64,000 nucleotides of DNA from Sporosarcina sp. ACRSM (GCF_022346545.1 NZ_JAKRNU010000004.1:273711-337710), one strand, 5' to 3'. Counted from the first letter of the stretch, positions 53,515 to 61,797 are shown. Numbers and translations: made by a program. Notes: generated from the sequence alone by a model not told the origin.

Positions 53515-54213
53515 ATGCAACAGAACAACAATGATTCCGTCAACTTTATGGATATTCTTAATAAAGATGTCCTTTCAAATTTTAATACAGATATTTCCCT
53601 CATTCAAATGGGGATTACGATGGCGATTTCTTTCTTATTAGGGCTTTTCATTTATACGCTTTATAAGCGAGTTTTTAGCGGAGTCTTATATTCAAAGAAC
53701 TTTAACATCACGCTCGTTGCCTTATCCATGATAACGTCTCTGGTCATTATGGCAATTGGCTCCAACTTAATTTTATCGCTTGGTATGGTTGGGGCCCTGT
53801 CAATCGTTCGTTTTAGAACACCGATCAAGGATCCTGTAGATTTGATCTTTTTATTCTGGGCGCTGGCTACAGGAATTATTACGGGAGCCGGTTTCTACTC
53901 GCTCGCAATTTTAGGTTCTATTGTGATCGGGATCGTGTTATTCATTTTTATGAAAAAATCGAGTTTCGAAACACCTTATTTGTTTGTAGTCCACTTTAAA
54001 GGTTATGAAACGGAAGAAGAGATCTATCAAAAATTAAAATCAGAAGTGAATCGCTTTGATGTTAAGCAAAAATCCGTCACTGCCGACCAGACGGAAGTTA
54101 CATTTGAAGTCCGTATAAAAGGAAATGAACCAAGTTTCGTCAGTGGTATTTCCAACATAAATGGCGTGGAGCATGCAGTCTTAATCAGTTATAACGGTGA
54201 CTATGTCCAATGA
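53515..54213 (+). CDS. DUF4956 membrane protein
   Basis: 232 residues from ATG 53515 (GGAGG 10 nt upstream; the ATG at 53494 lies inside the VTC gene). Four membrane segments in the first 150 residues and the family signature SLGMVGALSIVRFRTPIKDP, followed by a soluble C-terminal domain of about 75 residues. Function unknown; the constant partnership with VTC-domain proteins suggests a channel or scaffold. Confidence 0.85.
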   Translation: MQQNNNDSVNFMDILNKDVLSNFNTDISLIQMGITMAISFLLGLFIYTLYKRVFSGVLYSKNFNITLVALSMITSLVIMAIGSNLILSLGMVGALSIVRFRTPIKDPVDLIFLFWALATGIITGAGFYSLAILGSIVIGIVLFIFMKKSSFETPYLFVVHFKGYETEEEIYQKLKSEVNRFDVKQKSVTADQTEVTFEVRIKGNEPSFVSGISNINGVEHAVLISYNGDYVQ

Positions 54214-54241
54214 TGAGTTTCTTTAGAAAGAAGGTGATAGA

Positions 54242-55798
54242 ATGGCAAGGTTTACAAGTCTCGTCATCGTGTCTATGCTAGTTTTCTTGGGAACGCACCG
54301 TACATTTGCAGCAGAACAACAAGCAGTAGATCCTATTTTTAAAAAAGGCGAGATTAGCAACGTTAATATTGAAATCGATGAAGCAGACTTTCAAGAGATG
54401 CTGGACAATCCGTTGGAAGAAGAGTTTAAAGAAGGTACGGTTACGTATAATGGCATCACTATTGGTTATACCGGTGTACGTGTGAAAGGCAATTCGTCTT
54501 TATCATCTGTGGCTAGGTCTGATTCCAATCGATATAGTTTCAAATTGGAGTTTAACAAATATATCGAACAGAATTTAGAGGGGTATACAAAAATCAATCT
54601 CAACAATAATTTTGCAGATCCTTCGTATATGCGAGAATATTTGACGTATGATGTGTTGGAAAAGATGGGGCTTGAAACGCCGAACTATAGTTATGTAAAT
54701 GTCTCGATTAATGGAGAGCATTACGGCCTTTATCTAGCTGTAGAAAATATTGAAGACCCCTATCTGGAAAGAAACTTTGGTAATGTAACAGGAAATTTGT
54801 ATAAGGCGGATACGGGAGCCTCGTTAACCTGGGAAGATGGAATGAGCATAGATGAAACAAGCTTAATTCTGAAATCAGGGCGTAAGAATCATACAAAACT
54901 GCTTGAGTTTATCGAGGCTTTACAGGAAGGAAAAGACATTGAATCCTATTTTGACATCGATCAATATTTACGGTATTTGGCAGTGAGCACCGTCATGGCG
55001 AATATGGATAGCTATCAGGGCACGATGAACCATAACTATTATCTATATGAACAGGACGGAAAATTCACCTTTCTAGCTTGGGACCATAACATGTCCATTG
55101 GCGGCATGATGGGGCAGGATGAAAATGCACAAAAAGAAATGCTCATTGATGAGCCCACTATGGGAGCGGTAAAGAACTATCCGCTTGTCGATTATGTATT
55201 ATCCAACAATGAATATAAGGAGCAATACCATAGCTACGTTCAACAAACCGTCGATCTGCTGAAAGATCTGGAATCCCAAGTAGATGCATTGAAGTTGCTT
55301 ATAGGGGATGACGTGAAGAAAGACCCGACAGCCTTTTATTCGTACGAAGAATTTTTGAGTAATATCGGAGATCAATCGGTAGACGGCTATCCTGGGATTG
55401 TCGGATTTATGAAGGGTCGTTTGGAACATGTCCAGCAACAATTGGACGGTGAAATTCCTAGCTATGTAAATGGTGAGGGAATCAGCAGTGGAAGAATGCC
55501 GGTCAATATGGCAGCAACGGAGAATGAAGAAAGGCCAGAAGGTATGCCGGCTATGGGCAATGGTGAGATGCCGGAAGGGATGCCAGCCATGGGAGGCAGA
55601 GGCGGTATGCCAGAGGGGATGCCAGATATGGGTGGAGGTGGAATGCCTTGGGGGAGAGAAGGGAACCAAGACGCCAACTATCAAGATCAACGGAAGGAAC
55701 TGTTTACCGTTGCGATTTCACTTGTCTTGTTATTTGGTTCTATCCTATTTGTGAGCCGTTTTAGAAGGTATCAGGGGCATAGAAGGCTGAGCAAGTAG
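54242..55798 (+). CDS. CotH-family kinase with membrane anchor
   Basis: 518 residues. Signal peptide to about Ala24; CotH kinase domain about 35-390 with VRVKGNSSLSSV, KINLNNNFADPSYMREYL and FTFLAWDHNMSIGG (Asp281 likely metal-binding). Bacillus CotH phosphorylates spore-coat proteins; secreted relatives modify other targets. A Met/Pro/Gly repeat tail (EGMPAMG-type units, about 431-472) is followed by one membrane segment (about 485-503) and a basic end, so the kinase is anchored outside the cell. Third gene of the operon. Confidence 0.88.
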   Translation: MARFTSLVIVSMLVFLGTHRTFAAEQQAVDPIFKKGEISNVNIEIDEADFQEMLDNPLEEEFKEGTVTYNGITIGYTGVRVKGNSSLSSVARSDSNRYSFKLEFNKYIEQNLEGYTKINLNNNFADPSYMREYLTYDVLEKMGLETPNYSYVNVSINGEHYGLYLAVENIEDPYLERNFGNVTGNLYKADTGASLTWEDGMSIDETSLILKSGRKNHTKLLEFIEALQEGKDIESYFDIDQYLRYLAVSTVMANMDSYQGTMNHNYYLYEQDGKFTFLAWDHNMSIGGMMGQDENAQKEMLIDEPTMGAVKNYPLVDYVLSNNEYKEQYHSYVQQTVDLLKDLESQVDALKLLIGDDVKKDPTAFYSYEEFLSNIGDQSVDGYPGIVGFMKGRLEHVQQQLDGEIPSYVNGEGISSGRMPVNMAATENEERPEGMPAMGNGEMPEGMPAMGGRGGMPEGMPDMGGGGMPWGREGNQDANYQDQRKELFTVAISLVLLFGSILFVSRFRRYQGHRRLSK

Positions 55799-55828
55799 CT
55801 AAATGACTGGTTTTATGAAAAGATTATG

Positions 55829-55862
55829 GGGCATAAGGGGGAAACCTTTTATGCTCTTTTCG
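55829..55862 (+). terminator. terminator after the CotH gene
   Basis: GCATAAGG pairs with CCTTTTATGC with a two-base bulge, then TCTTTTCG. Confidence 0.6.
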
Positions 55863-55865
55863 TTT

Positions 55866-55935
55866 TGAAGTTTGTTTGGAGTGTTGAAAAGTTTTGCGGA
55901 AGTGTGATGAAGTTTACCGAAAGTGAGGAGAAATG
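55866..55935 (+). repeat. 21-bp tandem repeats, locus D (short)
   Basis: Three to four units, e.g. GTTGAAAAGTTTTGCGG (55883-55903) and GTGATGAAGTTTACCG (55904-55924), directly after the CotH terminator. Confidence 0.65.
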
Positions 55936-55979
55936 GGTATCTTATGAGTATGGAAAATGGGGTGACCGGAACAAATTGC

Positions 55980-56008
55980 TTGAATGGAAGATAATTTCTC
56001 GATATAGT
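55980..56008 (+). promoter_or_regulatory. promoter of the MarR gene
   Basis: TTGAAT at 55980-55985, 17-bp spacer, TATAGT at 56003-56008. The -10 overlaps the operator at 56007-56020. Confidence 0.65.
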
Positions 56009-56020
56009 TAGCATACTAAC
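56007..56020. promoter_or_regulatory. MarR operator, autoregulatory
   Basis: Dyad GTTAG-CATA-CTAAC overlapping the -10 box of the MarR gene; same motif as 56487-56500. Confidence 0.65.
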
Positions 56021-56047
56021 TAGTTATTGTGGAAAGAAGGTGAACGT

Positions 56048-56464
56048 TTGATCGAGGAAGAAATCCGGAGACTTCTTGATGAACTATCGACGAAACAGCG
56101 AAGAAGTTACTCGGATATGTTGCGCCAGTTAGATCTTCATATCGGCCAAGACCAGTTATTATGCCGGTTAGGAAAAGAGGACGGTATTACACAAAGTCAG
56201 TTAAGCGAACGATTGAATTGTGAACCGCCGACTGTGGCGAATATGGTGAAGACGTTGGAAAGCTATGGTCTGATCCACCGGAAGCGTGACGCGCTCGATG
56301 CGAGGAGCAATCGTGTGTATTTAACGCCGGAGGGACACGACATCATAGCGCCGATTGAAAAAGTGTGGAGGACGCAGCAAGATAAGTTATTGGATGGCAT
56401 GTCATCCGAGGAGCTGCTTGTATTGAAGAAACTGTTAACGAAAATGGCTGAGAATCTATCGTAA
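56048..56464 (+). CDS. MarR-family transcriptional regulator
   Basis: 138 residues from TTG 56048, placed 5-6 nt after AGGTG; the TTG at 56027 would put that site inside the gene. Winged helix: QSQLSERLNCEPPTVANMVKTLE recognition region (written here in part) and the wing KRDALDARSNRVYLTPEG, including the Asp/Arg pair of the family. The two matching palindromes, one before it and one before the next gene, suggest it represses both. Confidence 0.85.
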   Translation: MIEEEIRRLLDELSTKQRRSYSDMLRQLDLHIGQDQLLCRLGKEDGITQSQLSERLNCEPPTVANMVKTLESYGLIHRKRDALDARSNRVYLTPEGHDIIAPIEKVWRTQQDKLLDGMSSEELLVLKKLLTKMAENLS

Positions 56465-56486
56465 GCTCGGCCTTTTTAAATAGAAT

Positions 56487-56500
56487 GTTAGCATGCTAAT
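56487..56500. promoter_or_regulatory. second MarR-type operator, before the oxidoreductase
   Basis: Contains the perfect palindrome TTAGCATGCTAA (56488-56499), 46 bp before the oxidoreductase start. Confidence 0.65.
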
Positions 56501-56545
56501 CATTTTTTAAATAAAAAACTCAATTGGATGGGAAGGAAATCACAT

Positions 56546-57538
56546 ATGAGATTAAGTATTTTAGATCAAGCGCCGATTACAAAAGGGAATAAGGCGCCGG
56601 ATGCTTTGAAAAAGGCGGCAGAGTTAGCGGTTTTAGGAGATGAATTAGGCTATCATCGCATGTGGATGGCAGAGCATCATGGCACAAACGACTTTGCCAG
56701 TTCGGCACCGGAAGTGGTGGCGGCGCATTTGGCAGTGAAAACGAAAAATATCCGGATCGGTACCGGTGGCGTGATGATGATGCATTATTCTCCATTGAAA
56801 TTGGCTGAGGTATTCAAAACGTTGAGCGCCTTTTCGCCGGGGCGGATCGATTTTGGCGTGGGGCGCGCTCCAGGCGGGGATCAGCGTTCCATCTATGCGT
56901 TATCGGAGGGGCGTCAGCCGATGTTCAACAATATGTATGAGAAATTTGATATAGCCTTGCAGTACATCAATGATGAAGTGCCCGAAGATCGTCTATACAA
57001 TCAAACGATTGCCACGCCATCCGAAGTCGTGTTGCCGGAAGCTTGGTTATTAGGTTCGACTGGAAATAGCGCTGTACAAGCCGGTATTCGAGGTGTCGGC
57101 TATTCGTTTGCGCAGTTTTTCAATGGTGAAATATCAAAGCAAATTTTAGACGCTTATAAAAATAACTTTCAACCTTCCGTCTTCATGGAGAAACCGGAAA
57201 TCAATGTGTCCTATATGGTGACGGTGGCTGAAACGAAAGAAGAAGCGGAATTTGAAGCAAAGCCTCAAGATATTTGGCGTTTGTTGTTTATGAGGGGGCA
57301 GCTTACCTCGTTTTTGACGCCTGAGGAGGCGCGTGATTATCCGTTGACGGAAATGGATCGGATGATGATTGAAGAAAATCGTAAAATCCATCTGGTGGGA
57401 GATGCGAAAGAAATCGCAGCCGTTTTGCAACAAGAACAGGAGCAATATGGGTTCGATGAAGCGATGATTGTCAGTATCCCGCATTCGCAAGCGAAACGTT
57501 TGGATGTTTATCGACTATTGGCAAGAGAATTATTGTAA
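56546..57538 (+). CDS. LLM-class flavin-dependent oxidoreductase
   Basis: 330 residues from ATG 56546 (MRLSILDQAPI), with GGAAGGAAA upstream; the ATG at 56528 overlaps that site. Luciferase-like barrel of the FMN-dependent YceB/YtmO type: ELGYHRMWMAEHH, IRIGTGGVMMMHYSPLKLAE, RIDFGVGRAPGGD. Probably a monooxygenase of unknown substrate. Paired with a MarR regulator, as is common for stress- or quinone-responsive units. Confidence 0.88.
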   Translation: MRLSILDQAPITKGNKAPDALKKAAELAVLGDELGYHRMWMAEHHGTNDFASSAPEVVAAHLAVKTKNIRIGTGGVMMMHYSPLKLAEVFKTLSAFSPGRIDFGVGRAPGGDQRSIYALSEGRQPMFNNMYEKFDIALQYINDEVPEDRLYNQTIATPSEVVLPEAWLLGSTGNSAVQAGIRGVGYSFAQFFNGEISKQILDAYKNNFQPSVFMEKPEINVSYMVTVAETKEEAEFEAKPQDIWRLLFMRGQLTSFLTPEEARDYPLTEMDRMMIEENRKIHLVGDAKEIAAVLQQEQEQYGFDEAMIVSIPHSQAKRLDVYRLLARELL

Positions 57539-57554
57539 CAGGATAAAGAATAGG

Positions 57555-57590
57555 ACCCTCACATTTGTCGTTTGACGAAGTGGGGGTTTT
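57555..57590 (+). terminator. terminator after the oxidoreductase
   Basis: ACCCTCAC pairs with GTGGGGGT allowing one G-T, with a small inner stem, then TTTTG. Confidence 0.75.
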
Positions 57591-57629
57591 GCTCGTAGCC
57601 GATTCATCCGCCAATATCTTTCGATTAAC

Positions 57630-57650
57630 ATTGTCAACTAAGTTTATAAT
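57630..57650. promoter_or_regulatory. operator copy 1 of the exporter gene (imperfect)
   Basis: Begins ATTGTCAACTAAGTT and departs from the perfect palindrome of 57667-57687 at two positions, producing a TATAAT at 57645-57650. Confidence 0.6.
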
Positions 57651-57666
57651 ATCTTAATAATAAGAA

Positions 57667-57687
57667 ATTGTCAACTAAGTTGACAAT
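57667..57687. promoter_or_regulatory. operator copy 2 of the exporter gene (perfect palindrome)
   Basis: ATTGTCAACT, a central A, then its exact complement AGTTGACAAT. It covers the -35 TTGACA at 57680-57685, so a bound repressor would block polymerase. Confidence 0.75.
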
Positions 57688-57709
57688 AGGATTTTTATTT
57701 TGCTATATT
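57680..57709 (+). promoter_or_regulatory. promoter of the drug exporter
   Basis: TTGACA (57680-57685), 18-bp spacer, TATATT (57704-57709). Confidence 0.7.
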
Positions 57710-57865
57710 GAAAAAAGACCGTTTGGGAAAGAGGAGGTGTGCCACGAATATCGATACAAAATCGCCATTGTGTTAGACCTATAAAACATGCGCGTTCTGT
57801 CATCAATTTTCGAGTGGTAAGTAGATTACCAAGGACTGGTCTAATTTAGTAAAAGGGAGATTGGA

Positions 57866-59320
57866 ATGAGTACACAAATTCAAGTGAAAAATCCTAAGAC
57901 AATGGCATTCATCCTTATGTTAGGAGCGTTTATTGGCTTATTTGGTGAAACCGCCTTAAATATGGCGTTAACAAATATAATGGATCAATATGCGATTAAA
58001 GCAGGAGTGGCGCAGTGGCTAACGACTGGGTATTTATTGGTATTGGCAATTTTAGTGCCCATTACAGCGCTGTTGATGAGATGGTATACAACAAGGCAAT
58101 TAGTGATTGGTGGTTTGGTGATTTCGCTGGCGGGAGCAATTTTAGCGGCGTTGTCACCTTCCTTTGTTGTGTTGCTACTGGGCCGTTTAGTTCAAGCGGT
58201 CGGTACAGGTCTGATACTGCCTGTTATGACGACGGTGCTGTTAATTATTTTTCCGATTCATAGACGCGGTGCTGTAATGGGTCTTATGGGGCTCGTGATT
58301 ACATTAGCACCGGCTTTAGGGCCGACGCTTTCCGGTGTTATTATTAGTACATTGAATTGGCCGTATATATTCTGGTTTAGCGCGATTTTCTACGTGCTTT
58401 TGACGATTTATGCGATGGCGAAAATTGAGAATGTCTCTGAAATCACAAAACCTAAAATCGATTTTCCATCGATTCTACTCTCAACGATCGGGTTTGGTGG
58501 ATTGATTTTCGCCTTGAGTACGTTGGCTGAAAAAGCGATCTCGTCACCTATTGTCTGGGGACCTTTGCTTGCAGGCATTATCGCACTGCTTTTATTCGGC
58601 GTTCGTCAAGCGACGATGGAACAGCCGATGGTGAATTTACGTGTCTTTAAGTACCCGATGTTCACATTGGGCACGCTAATGATGTTTCTTGGCATTTTAG
58701 TGATTTTATCCACAGCGATTCTTTTGCCGCTGTATTTAAAGAGTGCATTGCTATTTACTGCTGTCATGGCTGGTTTAATATTACTGCCCGGCAATGCTGT
58801 TAACTTTGTCATGTCGCCGATTGTCGGTGCGTTATTTGATAAATGGGGACCGCGTGTGTTCATCATTACAGGATCTGTTATTGTTTTGATTGGAAATATC
58901 ATGTTCCTCACCGTCATTTCGGCAACGTCGCCAACTTGGCAGATCATTGTAGCATTTATGATCCTATTCTTTGGCCTGACGATGGTCATGATGCCTTCCC
59001 AAACGAATGCGCTCAATCAATTGCCGCGAGAGTTGTATGCGGATGGCTCGGCTGCCATGAATACATTGAATCAAGTAGCCGGGGCGGCAGGTACTGCCAT
59101 CGCGATCACTGTATTTACGGCTGGGCAAAAGGGATATGCAACGGCTTTCTCGGATGCTTCCGGACAAGATATTGTCGCGGCGGGAGTGGGTTATACATTC
59201 TACTTCATCACAGCGATTTCGGCGGTTGGATTCATCTGTTCACTTTTTGTGAAAAAATCAAATGCGGGCGAAGCAAAATCTGCTACGTCAGTAAAAACAA
59301 AAAAACCGGTACATGGCTGA
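57866..59320 (+). CDS. MFS multidrug exporter, DHA2 (14-TM) family
   Basis: 484 residues, about 14 membrane helices, EmrB/QacA type. Motif A-like segment after TM2 is degenerate (LMRWYTTRQLVIGG); motif C-like GLVITLAPALGPTLSGVI is clear. Proton-driven drug efflux is expected; substrate unknown. ATG after AAGGGAG. The palindromic operators indicate control by a TetR- or MarR-like repressor whose gene is not adjacent; the nearby MarR protein appears to use a different palindrome. Confidence 0.88.
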   Translation: MSTQIQVKNPKTMAFILMLGAFIGLFGETALNMALTNIMDQYAIKAGVAQWLTTGYLLVLAILVPITALLMRWYTTRQLVIGGLVISLAGAILAALSPSFVVLLLGRLVQAVGTGLILPVMTTVLLIIFPIHRRGAVMGLMGLVITLAPALGPTLSGVIISTLNWPYIFWFSAIFYVLLTIYAMAKIENVSEITKPKIDFPSILLSTIGFGGLIFALSTLAEKAISSPIVWGPLLAGIIALLLFGVRQATMEQPMVNLRVFKYPMFTLGTLMMFLGILVILSTAILLPLYLKSALLFTAVMAGLILLPGNAVNFVMSPIVGALFDKWGPRVFIITGSVIVLIGNIMFLTVISATSPTWQIIVAFMILFFGLTMVMMPSQTNALNQLPRELYADGSAAMNTLNQVAGAAGTAIAITVFTAGQKGYATAFSDASGQDIVAAGVGYTFYFITAISAVGFICSLFVKKSNAGEAKSATSVKTKKPVHG

Positions 59321-59342
59321 TCAGAATTCATTTGTAACTGAA

Positions 59343-59376
59343 ACTCTTTCCTAAGCAATTGGGAAGGGGTTTTTTG
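59343..59376 (+). terminator. terminator after the drug exporter
   Basis: CTCTTTCC pairs with GGGAAGGGG (one G-T) followed by TTTTTT. Confidence 0.75.
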
Positions 59377-59402
59377 GGTGGGGGGAGAATGGAGAGTAGG
59401 AC

Positions 59403-59500
59403 GTTGCTTTGTTTATCTGAAGCGTTGTTAAGTATTGTGTGAGTGTTGAGAAGTTCCCTGATAACGTTGCGAGCTTTATGTAGAACGTTATAAAGTCGTG
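59403..59500 (+). repeat. 21-bp tandem repeats, locus C
   Basis: Five units: GTTGCTTTGTTTATCTG, GTTGTTAAGTATTGTG, GTTGAGAAGTTCCCTG, GTTGCGAGCTTTATGTAG and a shorter GTTATAAAGTCGTG, in the A-B-C-D-E order of the other loci, again directly after a terminator. Confidence 0.8.
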
Positions 59501-59551
59501 AACTCCTTGCAAGCAAGGGCTTTAGGAGTGGTCAGTCCTTCTCGTAATATA

Positions 59552-59580
59552 TTGACCGCATTGTTATGGTTAATTATAAT
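59552..59580 (+). promoter_or_regulatory. promoter of modABC
   Basis: TTGACC at 59552-59557, 17-bp spacer, perfect TATAAT at 59575-59580. The -10 lies inside the first operator palindrome. Confidence 0.8.
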
Positions 59581-59609
59581 TGGTTATAAGTAATTATAAC
59601 TAGTTATAA
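59574..59609. promoter_or_regulatory. tandem operators of the molybdate transport operon
   Basis: TTATAATTGGTTATAA (59574-59589) and the perfect palindrome TTATAACTAGTTATAA (59594-59609), centres 20 bp apart, or two helical turns. Likely site of the HTH regulator encoded at 61946. Confidence 0.7.
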
Positions 59610-59625
59610 GTGGGAGGGGTTATAG

Positions 59626-60411
59626 GTGAAGAGGGGATGGTTGTATGTTGTCAGTTTGTGGGTTTTATTAATGGCGGCGGGGTGCTCGAATGGTGAACAG
59701 TCTACTTCGGGTACATCAGGGGAGCCGGTTGAGTTAATGGTATCGGCTGCAGCGAGTTTGACGGATGCTTTAGAGGAGATGAAGGCATCATTTGAAGATG
59801 AACATCCGGAAATTACGTTAACGTTTAACTTTGCAAGTTCGGGAAAATTGGTACAGCAGATTGAACAAGGTGCACCGTCGGATGTATTTTTGTCCGCAAG
59901 TCCGAAAGATATGGACAAGTTGCAAGAAGAAAAGCTGATCGATGAAGCGACGCGTGTCGATTTTACGGCGAATGAGTTAGTGCTCATTGCGGAGAAAGAT
60001 TCATCTCTGATGGTGGATTTATTTGAGGATATCGATCCGGCAGCTATTGATCATTTTGCGATAGGAGAGCCGGAAAGTGTGCCGGTGGGCCGCTATACAA
60101 AAGAAGTATTAGAGCATCTGAACCTATGGGAGCCTTTGCAAAGTAAGATTGTGTTAGGGTCGGATGTTCGACAAGTGTTGACGCATGTTGAAATGGGTAA
60201 TGCTGATTTGGGTGTTGTCTATTCGAGCGACGCAAAAATTTCGGATCAGGTGAAGGTGTTGGCGTCAGCGAATCCAGAATGGCATGGACCGATTGTTTAT
60301 CCGGGGGCGGTTGTGGCGGATAGTAAGCATTCTGAAGAGGCAAAAGCATTTTTGACATTTTTAACGAGTGAAAAAGGAAAAGAGATTTTAAACCAATTTG
60401 GCTTTCAATAA
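59626..60411 (+). CDS. modA: molybdate ABC transporter substrate-binding lipoprotein
   Basis: 261 residues, GTG start after GGAGGGG. Signal peptide with lipobox MAAGC. ModA fold: VSAAASLTDALEEM binding loop, FASSGKLVQQIEQGAPSDVF, and LGVVYSSDAK. Captures molybdate or tungstate outside the membrane. First gene of modABC. Confidence 0.93.
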   Translation: MKRGWLYVVSLWVLLMAAGCSNGEQSTSGTSGEPVELMVSAAASLTDALEEMKASFEDEHPEITLTFNFASSGKLVQQIEQGAPSDVFLSASPKDMDKLQEEKLIDEATRVDFTANELVLIAEKDSSLMVDLFEDIDPAAIDHFAIGEPESVPVGRYTKEVLEHLNLWEPLQSKIVLGSDVRQVLTHVEMGNADLGVVYSSDAKISDQVKVLASANPEWHGPIVYPGAVVADSKHSEEAKAFLTFLTSEKGKEILNQFGFQ

Positions 60412-60426
60412 GTAGGGGGGATACTC

Positions 60427-61116
60427 GTGCAAACAACTGATTATACGCCGTTAATCCTATCGTTGAAAGTAGCGGGTATCTCGACAGTTATCGTGTTCAT
60501 TGCAGGTGCTTTTTTTGCACATTTATTTGCCCGGAAGCAGTTTTTCGGTAAAAGTATTCTGGAGTCTTTGTTTTTATTGCCACTTGTGCTACCCCCGACG
60601 GTTGTCGGTTTCGGTTTGCTTATACTCTTTGGTAAAAAGGGATGGATCGGCAGTTGGTTGTTGGAGTGGTTCGATGTTCAAGTCGTGTTTACTTGGATCG
60701 GGGCGGTCATTGCGTCCATCGTCGTTTCTTTCCCTTTGATGTACCAAAGTGCGAGTGCGGCGTTTCAGAATTTGGATGCGCGGTTAGAAAATGCGGCCCG
60801 GACGATGGGGGCTTCAGAATGGAAAGTATTTCGGACGATCACGTTTCCTTTGGCATGGCCGGGCTTGCTTGCGGGATTGGTGCTTTCTTTTGCACGGGGA
60901 CTTGGTGAGTTTGGTGCTACATTGATGCTGGCGGGCTATATTCCAGGGAAAACGGATACGATTCCGATGGCCATCTATTTTGCGGTGGAGTCAGGTAACA
61001 TGGAAAAAGCGACGTTTTGGGTCGTGATGATTGTCGCACTCGGCTTTAGTACGATTCTGTGGCTTAATTGGTGGAGCAGGCGAAGCGTGCAGCGGTATAG
61101 AAACGAACAGTTATAA
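60427..61116 (+). CDS. modB: molybdate ABC transporter permease
   Basis: 229 residues, five to six membrane helices. The EAA coupling loop (AARTMGASEWKVFRTITFPL) is intact. Forms the membrane dimer of the molybdate importer. GTG start 15 nt after modA, with AGGGGGG upstream. Confidence 0.93.
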   Translation: MQTTDYTPLILSLKVAGISTVIVFIAGAFFAHLFARKQFFGKSILESLFLLPLVLPPTVVGFGLLILFGKKGWIGSWLLEWFDVQVVFTWIGAVIASIVVSFPLMYQSASAAFQNLDARLENAARTMGASEWKVFRTITFPLAWPGLLAGLVLSFARGLGEFGATLMLAGYIPGKTDTIPMAIYFAVESGNMEKATFWVVMIVALGFSTILWLNWWSRRSVQRYRNEQL

Positions 61117-61128
61117 GAGGGTGATCGA

Positions 61129-61794
61129 ATGCTGGAAGTTCACATTAAAAAAGAACTGGCGCATTTTGCAATGGACGTGCACTTACAAGCTACGGATGAA
61201 ATTCTAGTACTTGTCGGACCTTCAGGATCAGGGAAAACGACGATTTTGAATGTCATTGCCGGTCTTGACAATCCGGATGAAGGCTCGGTTAGATTAAACG
61301 ATCAGCACTACTTTCAAGGAAAAGGAAAATCCCTTCCACCTCAGAAAAGGGACGTCGGGTATCTGTTCCAAGACTATGCACTTTTTCCACATATGACGGT
61401 CCAGAAAAATATCTACTATGGCATCAAGGATAAAAAGGATAAGGCGGCGATTGTGCGAATTGAGCAACTGGTCGACGTGCTCGGTATCGGCCATTTAACA
61501 GCAAAGTATCCGCACCAAATTTCGGGTGGTGAAAAGCAAAGGGTCGCATTGGCACGTGCATTGGCGACGGAGCCTGCTGTGTTGTTGTTGGACGAGCCTT
61601 TGTCCGCATTGGATCGTGAAACGCGTCTGGAATGTCAGGATGAATTGTTACGAATCCACCAGATGTGGAAAATCCCCTTCATTATTGTAACGCATGATAT
61701 GGATGAGGCGGAGAAACTCGGAGATACTTTGCTCTTTTTGAAAAAAGGGATCGTAGACAAAGTGATGCAAAACAAAGTACCGGTTCACTTGTAA
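61129..61794 (+). CDS. modC: molybdate ABC transporter ATPase, short form
   Basis: 221 residues. Walker A GPSGSGKTT, signature ISGGEKQRVALARALA, Walker B VLLLDEPLSALD. It ends soon after the ATPase core, so the C-terminal TOBE/Mop molybdate-sensing domain of Escherichia coli ModC (about 350 residues) is absent. ATG 13 nt after modB. Confidence 0.9.
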   Translation: MLEVHIKKELAHFAMDVHLQATDEILVLVGPSGSGKTTILNVIAGLDNPDEGSVRLNDQHYFQGKGKSLPPQKRDVGYLFQDYALFPHMTVQKNIYYGIKDKKDKAAIVRIEQLVDVLGIGHLTAKYPHQISGGEKQRVALARALATEPAVLLLDEPLSALDRETRLECQDELLRIHQMWKIPFIIVTHDMDEAEKLGDTLLFLKKGIVDKVMQNKVPVHL

Positions 61795-61797
61795 TTA

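Larger units (their letters stand above)
57591..57865 (+). other. regulatory interval before the drug exporter
   Basis: Holds two operators, a promoter and a leader of about 150 nt with a GAGGAGG (57731-57737) that has no clear gene behind it. A GTG at 57737 would give a 15-codon peptide (MCHEYRYKIAIVLDL); leader-peptide function is possible but unsupported. Confidence 0.5.

Noticed and set aside
57737..57784. 15-codon leader peptide before the drug exporter
   Set aside because: The GTG overlaps the presumed ribosome-binding site and no attenuator hairpin pair was found around it.
58843..59337. 164-codon frame overlapping the drug exporter in another frame
   Set aside because: Cys/His/Trp-rich composition typical of an out-of-frame reading of a membrane protein gene.
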